A stretch of DNA of 64,000 nt from Aphis gossypii. Its lineage: Eukaryota; Arthropoda; Insecta; Hemiptera; Aphididae. Under the pieces are notes generated by a model. That model saw only the letters and a list, made by a program, of their open reading frames with translations, made no database searches and was not told the origin of the DNA. Location: positions 7,998,001 to 8,062,000 of the forward strand of contig NC_065532.1 in assembly GCF_020184175.1 (NCBI RefSeq). Direction: 5' to 3'. Of this stretch, positions 26,721 through 40,100 are shown piece by piece. The position numbers were made by a program, and so were the translations under genes. The first letter of the stretch is position 1; each line of letters opens with the position of its first letter.

Positions 26721-29700
26721 TGTACACGTACCGTAGTATTACCATTTAATATTATGTGAGGGAGACGTATAGTAGTCGGTCGTACGTTTTATGGAAAAAC
26801 TTCTAAATCGTAAAATGTTATGATGTCCCCGAGTCCGGACCCGACCTAACCGTATACTAACCACAGACCTCGTCGTCCCGTTTACGTATACATATTATTG
26901 CTATATTATTATTATTATCACAATTTTTATATAACGCGCGGAGTCACTTATTTAACGTAAACCGAGCGAATCGATATCGCTAGAGATAACCATGACTATT
27001 ACACCTTGTGCAATATAGAGCACAAAATTAAACGCTATTTGATTCCGAATACTTTTAATCTAATTACAATAATGTATTTCTGTACGTATCGATGTAATAC
27101 CGTAGACTACTAATTGTTCATTAATTATAATTATTCTAACTCTTGATTGGATGAAAAAATAAAAACCGTAGTGCAAAAAACTGATAAGAAACCGTTATCC
27201 CTTTTTGACGGACTCGACTTTAAATAATAAATAATTTTCTTGGTTAATGTTAGCATCATTGCTGTTAGACTGATATCAGATTAATAGACTTCAAAAAATG
27301 ATTTTAAAATAATTGCTTTTATGATAGGTACATAATTAACAGTTCATAACGTTTTATAATTTAATAATATGATAAATGTAATACATTTTATGAATTGACA
27401 TAGTTCAAAATTCAAATTCAGAAAATTCAGAAATTCTTCAGCTCTGTTGTAGCTTTGAATAGAGTTGAACATTTTTTAAAAATATAATTAGTTGGTAATT
27501 CCTAGGATTTTTCGAGGATAACTTAAAATATCAAACAATTTATGATAGTCAATTTCCCATTATTTATAATGATTATTAATAATTTCGTTAATTAATGTTT
27601 TTTAAATATATATTATAATTTTTTGATCATATACCTACCTATAAACATCATAGATAATTTATATAGTTATAAGTAGAAAACAAATAAGCTTAAGTTTTCT
27701 TTTAGTCGATCAGACATTCATAATAATAGTTGGAAAATCTCCATATAGAAGATAAATCCTCATAATAAAACCATCTCCTGGAACTTGAACGCTATCCAAC
27801 GTACGCCAAATGTATAAGGTATTATTCCCCAGAAAATCAATGTCTGTACTGACGATATAAATATAATATATTTTTATGACTAGAAATCTTTACGCCATCG
27901 TCCCTGAAGATGTTTAGAAATATAAACGATTTAATAACGCCGTCAATACCTGCAATCTGCAAAACGTACATACCTATTATATCTATGGTAATAACTAATA
28001 AGGATTCAATCATGTAAGACGGTTATCGCTAAATTTATCTTCTACAACCTATGCGTTTATTTTTATGTTCGGAATTTAATATTAATTTTTATGTAATAAC
28101 ACCAATTTTTTTCCATTATCTTATTTTAAAATTGTACAACACACTACAATTGCTTGGTAAAAAAAGAGGATCATTAAACGGATAAGTTTCCACACAAAAC
28201 ATAGTAGGTAAGTGTGGCTGCAAGTTACATGTGTATAAGTACGCGAACAAAAATACATCGAAGTGTATAATTCCTTACGTAGTGATACAACATGATTACT
28301 ATGTACTTACCTGTGATTAGATAAATGGTAAACCACTGATTGAATTCATTATTCGTTGATTATTAATAGAGATAACAATACAAGTTATAAAAATGAACGT
28401 AATTTTTTATAATATGTACAATGAAAGAGAAAAACTTTTACAAATTCATAATACCTAATTATAAATTTTATAAAAAAACACACCGCTAAATCAAATATAT
28501 TATGTACTCGGATGTATTATTTATTACAGATACATTTTTTTCATATAGAAACTCACATTAACCCGATTACTTCACTCTATCCTCATTCCTCACCAATAAC
28601 AATGTTAAGAAAATGTGCAATTATAATATTATAATAATATATACAATTATTATTATATTATATCGATAACCAATCATAACCTAATCTTTTTTCTATTACG
28701 GCTTCGCAGTAAGCAGAAATAACAGTGAGCAATTCATTAAACTCTTTTAACTGACCTAACCTAACCTTTAATATGTATAATACAACGTATCTAAAATATT
28801 ATATAATATATATTTGATAAATATCCGTTTGTTCTATTACAAATATTTGTAGTTAATAAGGTTTTTGATGTAATATCGTTGAATACGTATACTACCAGAT
28901 TCATATTTCACAGAAAAATATATTGCAAATACAGTAAACTAGCTTGTTTAAATATTTAACTTTCGAGTACCTAAGTATGAGAAAAAATGACGAAAGGTTC
29001 GTGACATTACGTACTGACGCAGTGACGCTGTACATACATGTCGAGATTTTTTCGAATACAAAATGTAAACAAATACTTTTTGTATTTGTATCTACCTATA
29101 TAGTATTACGCAGTTCGATCATTGTTTGCCATCAGACAACATACGATGTAGCCGGTCAAAATCACAACAGCAATGTGATATATATCCAAATAATAATTTA
29201 TTTCAGTAATTCCGAATTTTTTTAATAATTATTTCGATTCGTACATTTTTATTTGTTTACACGTGTAAGCTCCGCCTCTTCCGCCCGCCTACAGCCCCAT
29301 TAATATTGTACTTTGAGATTTTTATGACATAAACTTTTAATATCATACTCTTTTATTACCAAGTTGGTTTTTCTACGATCGTCGTTCAAAATACTTTAAA
29401 TTATTCAGTGTGCTTAAAAACAACACCGAAACTCGTAAATAAATCACAGCAATATTTTGCTCAAGTCTCCTCAAAGTCCACAGGAAGAAATCCGATCGTA
29501 AATCCACGTCATCAAAGTCAACAGCGAGGGGAGAACAACGACACAGTATATATAGGCCTTGATTGATCGGTCACCACCAAGTTTTTGTACATATCGCTGT
29601 TTAATAAATACATAATACATATATATTATATAAACATAGAAGACTTGAAAGATTAACGGCATTGCAATGTAAATATTGTGATTTCTCAAATTCATAAATT

Positions 29701-29871
29701 TATATCGTTAGGTTGTGATTATATTACTGTTATGTTCGAAAATGTTTTTATAGCATATTTTTAATCTTTAAATTTTTATGATTTAAAATAACTGTTTTTT
29801 TTTTTGTCACTAAAAATTAGATTTTTTTTAATTTCATTCGATCATTATTGTAATTATTATTATTTAGATTT
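26721..29871. other. Non-coding stretch after the CpG block
   Basis: CpG frequency falls off after about 26950 and the sequence returns to AT-rich. No coding exon is recognised. A minus-strand splice-donor-like string (CACAG followed by GTAAGTAC) sits at the 28311/28310 boundary, but the sequence upstream of it on that strand has no clear exon. The 93-codon plus frame at 28944-29225 has no motifs. A short TTAGG-type tract lies at 28755-28766. Confidence 0.5.
28755..28766 (-). repeat. Interstitial TTAGG tract
   Basis: Reads CCTAACCTAACC on the plus strand, which is GGTTAGGTTAGG on the minus strand: two TTAGG units in register. The copy is short and could be a telomere-repair scar or a binding motif. 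Confidence 0.7.
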
Positions 29872-30110
29872 TAGGTCATAGGCGTAGATATAGTTGTGTG
29901 AAATCAGGGTGAGGCTTAGTCCGTCTCCAGCACGGCCTTCCAAAATTTCAGGCCATCTTATTATTATGCAAAATAATGTATAGATATTTTTGTCTGTAGT
30001 ATTTTGGATGAAAATAAATGGGAATCAAGTTAGAATTACCTCCCTTACCTATCTAGTACTTCACACTCAAAATCATCTATATCGGAGCCCCCCCCCTCCC
30101 CAAAAATGGT
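29872..30110. mobile_element. Probable old transposon fragment
   Basis: This block is less AT-rich than its flanks. It opens with GTCATAGGCGTAGATATAG and closes with an interrupted C-run (C9 at 30088-30096, T, C4). Such 'ATAGGCGTAG' starts and C-rich or G-rich tracts are common in decayed transposon remnants of hemipteran genomes, from general experience. No transposase or reverse transcriptase frame is visible, and no terminal repeats or target-site duplications could be paired. The call rests on composition and these two motifs only. Confidence 0.3.
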
Positions 30111-31264
30111 GTTTTAAATATTATTATAATATTATGCGTTCATTATTTTTTCCGATTGTTGAATAAGTTTTAGTTTGATTATTGTGTAATATCGTATATA
30201 TTTTTATCCCATTATAAGAAACGAAGAAGTGATACAAAACAGATGTTATTCTAATAATAATGTATATATTGAACACAGAAATAATCGCATTCCGATGTTA
30301 AAATGACTTGTGTAGTATAAAAAATATATGTATAGTACAAAATAGTATTAAATAAGGTACCTTTATATACAATTTGTTAACATGATATAATGAGATATTA
30401 TACGCAAAACGTACGTGAATAATATTATAATAAATAATACGTTTTTTCTAATAAAACATGATATATACTTCTGAGTTCTTTTTAACTAGAGTGATTTATT
30501 TAATAATATGATTAGAAAAAAAAGTACTTACGTCATAAGATGTTGATAATATGATGGTCGCAAACCGAAATCACACCAGAACAATGTGATGAACCGCCGT
30601 TAATAAATTATTAGAAGGTGTGCTTAAAGTTTAAAGTTTAAACCATGAGTAGCTTGTAGTGTATATGCAATTCCCTCAAAAGTAACTTAACGCGTTATAA
30701 ACAATAATTTAAGTCTTAAGTTTACGTTATATTATTACATTATTACAACTAGGTACTCGTGTGTACTATAATATGCACAGGGATTCAAGGGTAGAGTGAA
30801 GTGTACGCGTGTGCGTCGTAAATCACGTGTGCGAATACAGTGCCGGGTATCCATTTAAATATTATTAATCATCGCCGGTTTCGTAAATATTGTGATGAAT
30901 ATACATTATACTTATATATACACTCAGCAAGAGTGTTATTGGGTTGTGACTTGACTGTAATATATAACACGAGTATTATATTATTATATTAAACGTTTAA
31001 CGCACGTGCCGTTAAAAGATTAAAATATAATTTAATCTTGTTATATTGACTAAACATTATGCACGATATACAAAAGATATATTTATCTCACCTACAGTCG
31101 CTAGCAGAAAAAAAATGGTAAGACGATCAAACTAGAAATCGCCGGAATTCGACCTGCAGAGATGATATACGTATAGGATATGCTATGTATAAATAATATA
31201 TTGTATAGATATATATATATGGTACTTAATAAAAAATTATATATATAATAATAATCGTACACTC

Positions 31265-31286
31265 CGTTCAACACGCTTGTTGAACG
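31265..31286. repeat. Perfect 9-bp hairpin with 4-base loop
   Basis: CGTTCAACA, loop CGCT, then TGTTGAACG gives an exact nine-base-pair stem that includes C and G pairs. It stands out from the many weak TA hairpins of this window because its arms are not simple-sequence. There is no long U-run after it. Function unknown. Confidence 0.85.
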
Positions 31287-34200
31287 ATAAATTAAACATA
31301 ATATGCAGACACTCAGCTGTAAATGAACGATAACAAAAAGCCCATTGGATCAATGGTCATCGCATGAAGTATAATATTATTATGCTGATACGGTCCCGGA
31401 TCTCACGAATTTATCTTTAAATAAAAAATTCCGATTCCATATTCTCTTCACTTACTGTTTGATATCAAATCCAAATTAACTGATTTATGATTCAAATATG
31501 GAGTTAGATTTCGTAGATTTATAACTTCTATGTGTGAATTTCAATGACGATAATGAGTGTATTATTATTTAATATGCTACGACCTAATGCATTTACGGAG
31601 AAAAAATGCACTTAACTGCTTAAAGATACGATATACAAAATGCTGTAAATCAATAAAATATTATAAGAACACGAAAGGGACTTGTTTGGCATTATGCAAT
31701 ATTATAATATATTATGCATTATATATATATTATATTATAATATTATTATATGATACGCAGCTGTTGTGCATACAAATCTCAAATGAGAAAACGTGACTAG
31801 GTGTTTTCTATATTATACTGCTTTACGCCTTGTTTTGTTTGGGTGACCTGTTTGGCCTATTTTATAAAGCAGACTCGGGGTCAGTTCTCAAGCAGAAAGT
31901 TTTTGTTTGGAGATTTGTTTTGGGTGTTTAATACTTATTTTGTAGATTATTCTTCGTTTCTATCCATCCATGATATCAGTGTCAGTAATTCTATTTGTAG
32001 TTGAACGACTTTATTACGACCAATTGACAACAGACTGTTATTTCTTTTATATTGCTTTAAAAATCGCTTTTAAACGTATTTTGACGGCTTTTATCAATCA
32101 GAGCTGAACCTCGTATATCTTAAAAGCTTCGGTAAATCTGACATTGTTCTGAGCGATATTGTTTGAACTATATAGTTGACGCTATTGTGACTCTGCGACG
32201 TTAGGTGCAAAGACTTCGCTGTTATATTATGTTAGAATGAGTGTGATGTACGTTGTCAATAAGGCAATAAGCGGATGTATATAGTGACTGCTTTTGTTGA
32301 GCACCGCGGGAAGCGTATCTATAGTATTTAGGTGGCTATTTGGTCCACGACTAATTGTAATATCATTGGATGTTTCATATTGTTTGAATTTAAATTTTCC
32401 AGATTTTTAAAAGATTTGTATAGTAATAATATCACCCCTGGGTTCTGATTTTTATCGGCTGATTTTCGGGTATTGGATTATTCAAATGCAAATTCCATTT
32501 GTTTCTTTAGCTGGATCGTCGCTTTATTTGAGTTCACATTTTGTAATAAATATCTTCGTATCGTATTCAGATAAGAGTTTTTTTTTGTCGAAGGATAAGT
32601 GGTTTAATATATATGGTTCCACTCCAAAATAAAAACAAAAAAAAAATAATTTTAGTTATTTGTGACCCAACACAAATCCTGAATGAGCCTCTCAATAAAT
32701 ACGAAATCAAAAAATTATTTTTGAGGTGCTAATTCTTAGATATAGGATTACCTAACTAGGATTTAGGAATATCAAACTTCAGAACCATGAATGCGATATA
32801 CTTGGCTGTGTGATCGCTAACATACACACACAGACATTACATTCATTAATAATAAATATTATATGATTTATTCTTATGATAAGTTTATTGAAATTAGGAT
32901 AAATATTTTAAGTTTTTTCGTTAATAGGAGCTAATTATATAAATACCTTATATAGTAGTGTGTTTTAAGTTTCTGCGATTTATTTTGTATGTTATAACAA
33001 AACAAGTAAAATAATTAGAGAATAAAATCATTATATTTAATTTAATAATAATTTTGTCTACATTTAATAATAATAATAAAAAAATTGTATGATAATGATT
33101 TTACAATATTTTTTTACTAATATTAAGTATTTTGATTTAGAGTAGAGACAAAATACTTTATCAACATAACAAACAAAGTATAAGATTGTACATGTTCATA
33201 AATATCTCAAAAAACCAAAAATTCATGATTTAAAAATGATATTATCATATGTAAATGCAAATATCAATATTAGTTGAAAATTTGAAGTCCTTACAATTTT
33301 GCTTTAAGAATTACAACAAATAACCGAAATCACTTTTGTCAAAAACTTGTGATGCGCATACCTATATTCCCGTTTTTTGCAGTTTTTTTTTTGTGAGTTT
33401 ATCCCAATTATTTTAAAAAATAACACCTAGAAATGTTTTCCAAAAATCACCTTCAGTTGAAAATTCAATAATTTTTTAATCTCAAGCACGACGAAAGACA
33501 TAATAAAAAAACATAATAATTATTGTAAAACCAATAAATTTATGTTATCGTTTTGTTTAGAATCTAAAATAAATTAAATACAATTAAAGCATCTATTACA
33601 ATATAGTTAGTGCCATAGTATTAAAGTATATTATTATATTATTATGAATTAAAATTAATATTTTCACATATAAAAGCTATGGCAAAAGACCCGATAGTTA
33701 AGCGATTTAATTATAATATTTATACAATTTGGAGTTTGATTATTTCCCTTTTGGTATAAAACACGATTCGTGCATTAGGATGACATTAGTAGTATTATGT
33801 TGTAGTTGTAATAATAATAATAACAACCATATACATATCAAATATTTTGGTAAGCGTAAAAAACCATTTATACTACACTTTTTGTACGTACACGCTCTAA
33901 TAAACTTAAAATTCGCTTTTTATATATTTTAACTAACATAAAAAATTACAACCGTGTTGAAAACACGCATATCGTACTCAAACACCACAAATATTGTAAT
34001 CGTACTTTTTTTTCAAATTCCGAAAGCCGTTAATTCTTAATACACGCATTTTTAATCAAGAAAATAAAGCTTTACGATTAGTTTAATGATTTCCATTAAG
34101 ATATAATTGTTCTGTAATATACAAATACTCGAGTATACTACATACATGGAAATGTTTATGTAATATAATTTTTTTTTCATAATATTTGAAAAATGTATTG

Positions 34201-35301
34201 TTTTACAAATTCTACCCAAGTGTTAATAACATTTTTAAACAATTTTAACTCCACATTCCAATGCATAAAATTAATTGTTCTGAAAAGTTCAATGTGAAAA
34301 AATAAAATTTAGTTAATATTTTAGTAGACTTGAAATGGAGATCAAGAGTTAAATTTTGTGTAGACTTGGAACTAAAATATAAAATTAAAAGTTAAAATTA
34401 AATAAATATAATCTGAATTGGAGAAAATCGGTTTTGAAGTTTTTTGATAGTGTTTTTTTCGTACATTTATCTATAATATTTAAAAATCTAAAAATAACCT
34501 CTCAAAAGTATCAATAAGATTAATTATAATACTGGAAATGGATACTCATGTACCGATTGATCAAGTCATCTGGTCAAAAAATTGTACACAAATAAATAAA
34601 AATGATTATTGAAAACCCTAATGTTCTCATGAATGTTATGGAAAAAAATATTTTAAAATAATAATATTTCGAGAAAATGTACGTTTACCTTTAAAAGAAT
34701 CATCCTTTATAGTTTATATAGTAAAATAATTACATATTCATATTACACAGAACGCATGAAATAATAAATGAATATGTATCATAATGTTAGTATATTATTA
34801 TATATAATAGAGATTGTCTATTCCCAAACAAAACGCATTGCACAATCCGAGATTGAGTTACCCGGAAACTAAATAAATATAAAAAAAAATGGAAAAAAGT
34901 CCCACGGGGGCACGAAAAACTAGAAAAAAATCTCAACGACCGATATGCGGTTCCCATGACGTCCATTATTATTACTATTATTATTATTATTTTATATTTT
35001 TGTAGTAGAAACAGAGTCCATTTCATTTTAATTCAATACTATACTAAGTATGCTGTATCATATACGCTCTATGTCCACAAGGTATTTATTTATTGTGAAC
35101 TCAGTAACAATAAAATATACTTTTATAGTGTAAATAATAATATAATATAAATATGAAATATATAATATTTTGTATTTTTGATATGTATAATATACATTGT
35201 ATATCGAAGTCCTTGGATGCGCTATTGAAATCAACCCGTTTGGGATAATTGTTAAACAAAAAATATTCCTTTTCTTTGGGTATACAATAATATAATGTAA
35301 T

Positions 35302-35343
35302 GCATTAGTGCATTAGTGCATAATTTTATTGCATAAGTGCATG
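35302..35343. repeat. GCATTAGT tandem repeat with decayed copies
   Basis: The 8-bp unit GCATTAGT is repeated exactly at 35302-35309 and 35310-35317, followed by GCATA. Ten bases later a related GCATAAGTGCATG appears. It looks like a small decayed minisatellite. Confidence 0.85.
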
Positions 35344-36294
35344 TATGCGTATTACATTGATCATTGAAACCACATTTTCAAAATTAAAACAACAAAAAAA
35401 GTTATGTATTTACCAAAAATATTTTAGATACGTTATACATAATATATAACATCTAACTATATGTTGACGACGTAAATATCATACTTAACAGCATAATATA
35501 TTGAGTAATTTAGCAAACATACTTTCATATTTTCTTTATTAATGCAGTTATGCAAAAGCTGATTTTTTTTTTTAATTCTTAATTATATTTAAAAAACATA
35601 CTTTTGTTTACTTTAAGATTTTTTATACCATTTAAGGAGTGTCCTGTAGTGATTTAAACTTCTATAGTTTTGTTCACCAAAACCATTCTGTTTTACTTTA
35701 AATTATTCAGCATATGATTTTTTTTTTCAATGTTTACGTATCTAAATCAAAATTGTATTTTTTTTGATTTATAAAACTTTATATATTAAGCACGATGGTC
35801 AAAAATTATTAAACAAAAAATTTAAATAGATTATTAATTTTTAGGCGTGTTTTTTATAAATTATTATTTAGACAATTATCAATTGGTTATTACAAAATAG
35901 TTAACTGGTAATAAATTAATACAGTTTACTTATTTTAATTTTTAAATCAGTTGAAATGCAAGAATGATATAATAATATATTTTATACGCTATGCATTATA
36001 CTCGTATTATCATATTATTTATTATCCGTATTACATAATATTTAAAAATACAGAATTTGAATTTTCTAGTCGAACTTGGTGATAGAAAAAACTAGTTTAT
36101 TTTTAGTTTGAGAATGTTCGATCATCAAATCGCGATAACCGTGGGATAACGACATACCGAAAATACCCATCGTTCCAAAAAGTTTATGTTTATTTAATAA
36201 TAATACGAAAAATATGACAGTTTTTGGAAAATGTTCGGGATATTTAATACTTTATTTATTGTTTATAATTTATACAGTTTAAAAACATTAACTT

Positions 36295-36346
36295 TTGACC
36301 CATCAAAAATTGAATTTGTACCCACCAGTGGGTCAAATGGGTCAAT
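36295..36346. repeat. TGGGTCAA direct and inverted repeats
   Basis: TTGACCCAT at 36295-36303 is the exact inverse of ATGGGTCAA at 36337-36345. Immediately before the right arm the 9-mer TGGGTCAAA (36329-36337) forms a tandem pair with TGGGTCAAT (36338-36346). The result is a hairpin-capable motif with a duplicated arm. Confidence 0.8.
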
Positions 36347-36945
36347 ACTCATAAAAACGCTACCCTATTAAATAATACTAAATCAGGCAGTCCCTGAAGG
36401 TAATTCAAGATTTCATAATGAAATAAAAAAAAAGACAGTTGCCACTGATAAGTGATAACTTGAAACTCAGGTACATTGATATTTTTTTCGAAATGTAAAA
36501 AAGTATAGTCTTGATATCTGAGTTTGGGTATCTAATATTATCAGTCATCTCCAGTAAAAATCTGACCTGATTAACAATACGCCTGTAGCAGATTTATGAT
36601 ATCTTCAGTGTATTTTGTTTGAATACAATTGAGTTTTGGATAGTTCTGGTGTAATACACTACTGGTCAAATTAAAATTCGACTAGATTTTGGATACAATT
36701 TGTGCCTTGTGAAATGTGATTGATAAAATTATCAAGCGTAAACCAAATTGTGCTATCCGGCTAATAATATACTCGTATATAAAGCTTAACATATTTCGTT
36801 GTGAGCGCTGAACATAGTAATTAAATAATACCTATTACGCATCGATAAAATGGACTTTCAAATGAATTTAATGATAAATAAACACATTTTGTTTATTTAT
36901 TTTTGACAATTGATTGTTTAACAGCAATTCAAAAAAAATTTCAAT

Positions 36946-36966
36946 AAAAAAAAAAAAAAAAAAAAA
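36946..36966. repeat. A21 homopolymer
   Basis: Twenty-one consecutive A residues, the longest homopolymer I found here. It is flanked on both sides by ATTTCAA-like strings (near 36938 and 36967). This could reflect slippage or a poly-A retro-insertion, but no element body is recognisable to its left. Confidence 0.9.
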
Positions 36967-37149
36967 TTTCAAATTAATCTTAGTAGTACTTTTTTCATAA
37001 AAGGCGATGATTAAATCATCAACTTTGTCTTATTACTTTATTAACTACGAGTTACAAGTAATTCCAGCAGCTAATAGTTTTATTAAAATAATATTACCAA
37101 TATTAAATGTAATGTTCCATAAAAGAAATCATTATGCATGTTTTATTAG

Positions 37150-37193
37150 GAATTGAAACCCCTGCCCCCCTCACCCAGTTCCGTACTCCACTG
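37150..37193 (-). mobile_element. Possible DNA-transposon terminus remnant
   Basis: Read on the minus strand from 37193 it starts CAGTGGAGTACGGAACTG and continues into a G-rich tract (GAGGGGGGCAGGGG). This is the usual look of degenerate hAT-like termini, CAGTGG followed within about 40 bases by a G-run. There is no internal coding and no paired terminus. It is an isolated GC-rich scrap in AT-rich DNA. Confidence 0.35.
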
Positions 37194-40100
37194 TTTTAAT
37201 TCATAACAATTATTACGTTAAAAAATAATTAAAATAACTAAATTTATCTTGAATCATAAAAAAACATATGTACAATTATCTAAGTTCATCAATCATATTG
37301 TTCAATATTATTAATTATGTGCAACTTTTTATAGAAAAACTGTAATGATACGATAATCGCGCAAAATGACTATAAGGGTATAATGCGATATTTTGTGCGG
37401 CGGAGTATTTTAACAATGAAACTTTATAATGTCTTTATCATTGAATAAGGTTTTTATTTTTCAACGTTTTCTCAAAAAAAATACTGAAAATTTTTTAGTA
37501 AGTTTAAAATAACAACCACACACTAACGAGCTATACAACATAGTATACAATACGTTACTGTATACGAATTATGTTCCAGCGTTAAAGTAAAAGACATGAG
37601 CAAAACCATTTTAAAAGAATTTTCTAGGAACAAGATATGTGTTATTGTGTTGCGAACCATAAATTTGTTTTCGGAATTTAATACAATTATTATAAATGCA
37701 TATAACAATCTTTGCATAGGTATACAACTCACTGTAAAACGTTTTCTTTTTCAAAATATGGTTATTACATTATGATGTCTTTGTTTCTTAATAAATTTCC
37801 TTTCTCATTATACACGACTGTATTTATATCTGAGGTATCACGAAGACTGTCAACACATACATACATAATAATACGTAACATTATTTTCTTTATTTTTATT
37901 GTATAATTTGATAAAACAAAAATCCAATTATTATTTTTGTAATATAACGTAAACCACATTTTTTAAATGTGACGTCAATGGTTTTACACGAGAAACGATA
38001 CATCCTTGTTTACATAAATAATATTAGTTAGTAAACATGACTGCGATTCGTATAAGTTGCTAAAAATATCGCGAGACTATAGTGCATAAATATAGGCATA
38101 TGGACGTCAGATTAGAAAAATTGGCAAACGATAAATATAATGAGATGTAAATGAGAAAAAAAATAAACGAAAAATAATTCGTTGAAAAAAGAAAAACTAT
38201 AATCTACCTAGAGAGGATAGAAAACGATATCGATAATAAAATCGAATAATATATGATATACTTACACTATAATATCTATAAAAAATTCTTCGTAGAACTT
38301 TTATTCACTCTTCGACAGTTAAAAGTCGTACTTCCAAAAAAGAGTTACAAGATCAGGTGATCTTTATTAAACCATTATGACCGCGCCATGTAGCGTCTCT
38401 AATAGTAATTGAGCGTGGACACAATGAGTCACGCGCCATCCACAAGTGATTTTATCAGAATTCCTAAATATATGCAGCATCATAACAACACATATAAGCT
38501 ATAATAAATGAGAATAACCTGTACAGAATATGTAGGATTTAGGACTTATAGAATTAAAATTTATAAAAAATCCATGCAAATATGAGTGTGCACTTACCAA
38601 GAAATGTTATTATCAGTTATAGAAAAAAAATGCGGTATACCTACATATGAAAATATAAACTTCACATTATAATATCAATATACCTCTTTTTTGTAAAATA
38701 CAATGAATTCCATAAAAATATGCAATAGAACATTGCATATAATTTCACTATTTCTTAAAAAGAAATGTATATTATCTTGGATCTTCTCTCCTAGAATATT
38801 TTTACGACCATCGATAAAAGTATATAAATGCAAATATAGTCTCTAACCGTAGTTATTGGTGATATCTGTGACAAATTATTTCATACTTCTACAAGACACA
38901 TAGGTCGAGTGCTACAGTACTTAGGCTGTGTATGAGACTAATATGTTGTGTGAGTTTCTCAAGGATAGCGCAGCAGCTGAATTTATTTTATTCCCCAGCC
39001 AAGAGGGCAGTGAAATGCAATTAACATTTCCACCACATAATTATTATTATCACGCATAGGCACATTAAAACGCGTCTATATTACATAGCATATATTATTA
39101 TACTATCAACATTGGGGATGCATTATAAAAATTTATCTATAACACGCATACCATCATCATCACCCATTAAATCACTTGCACAACTAAAAATGTATCATTT
39201 TTTAGTTACACGTGCAGTATTCCGATAATGCGAAATATGAAAATATAGTCTGCACACAGTTCCCAAAGGCAACCTTCTTGTTTCTTTGTTTTGTAACCTT
39301 TGTAACAAAACGAAAAACGATGAATTATTCAAAAAAAAAAAAAACAGAATAATAGTAATTTTTAAATCCCACAACATTTGCATTCACAGTTGATACATCA
39401 GAATCGAAACAAAATAATTCGTGATTGTTTTTTTTTCAAGAGAAGCAATAACATGCGTTTAATATATAGTTGTCATTGTAATGAAGCTTGTCTCTCTATT
39501 TCTGTAGGCTACAGCAATCAAATTTAAAAAAAAACCAAGTTTATCCATTTATTGATAATAATGAGTGATAATTAATGTTATATTATAATTGTAGGCTAAT
39601 ACCAACGATTATCGTAACATTCGCTCTGAATGCCACAACTTGACATGTACCTGCAACGATACGCCAGTTTTTGGAAAACAAAAACACACCAAATCAATAC
39701 GTCATGCATATTTTAATACATAGCTTATATAAAAATATGAATGATAAGTTTGTTGGGCACTGCAATTGAACACTAATATAGGGTAAGTACTAGGTTTTTC
39801 TTTCACAAAAGTTGTTTGTTTCAACTCTAGGAAAAAATCCTCCAGTCTCATAACTTTATAGGTACTAATTTTCCTCTGAGTCGTGTTTGTCAAATTCGCT
39901 TTCATGTATTTAAGCACTACACACTGTGTGAGTGTTTATAGTTGAAAGAAAATAAATAAAATCTCCGTGCTTCACTCGCCGGTAAGAGATTTCTGAAAAT
40001 GGAGTACCTAGATTTGTTCCGCTTATTTTTAACATTTATTGTTCTATTAAATACTACAGTAATGCAATTTTATTTTTTGGCCACATTGATAAATCAATAA

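Larger units (their letters stand above)
30111..37149. other. AT-rich non-coding stretch
   Basis: No gene is supported. There are frequent TA-rich palindromes (for example 31690-31755), homopolymers and small tandem repeats annotated separately. The open frame at plus 31801-32004 sits in a slightly T-biased patch rich in phenylalanine codons and starts with GTG. The frames at 34787-35150 overlap on opposite strands around a TTA microsatellite near 34965-34990. A slightly GC-richer patch at 32100-32340 shows no conserved content. Confidence 0.55.

Noticed and set aside
28300..28420. Minus-strand donor-like CACAG|GTAAGTAC at 28311/28310
   Set aside because: A strong single site, but the upstream sequence on that strand shows no exon-like composition. 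Isolated donor matches are expected by chance in 64 kb.
34787..35150. Overlapping open frames on both strands (79 and 64 codons)
   Set aside because: Both cross a TTA-type microsatellite giving isoleucine runs, and no domain is visible.
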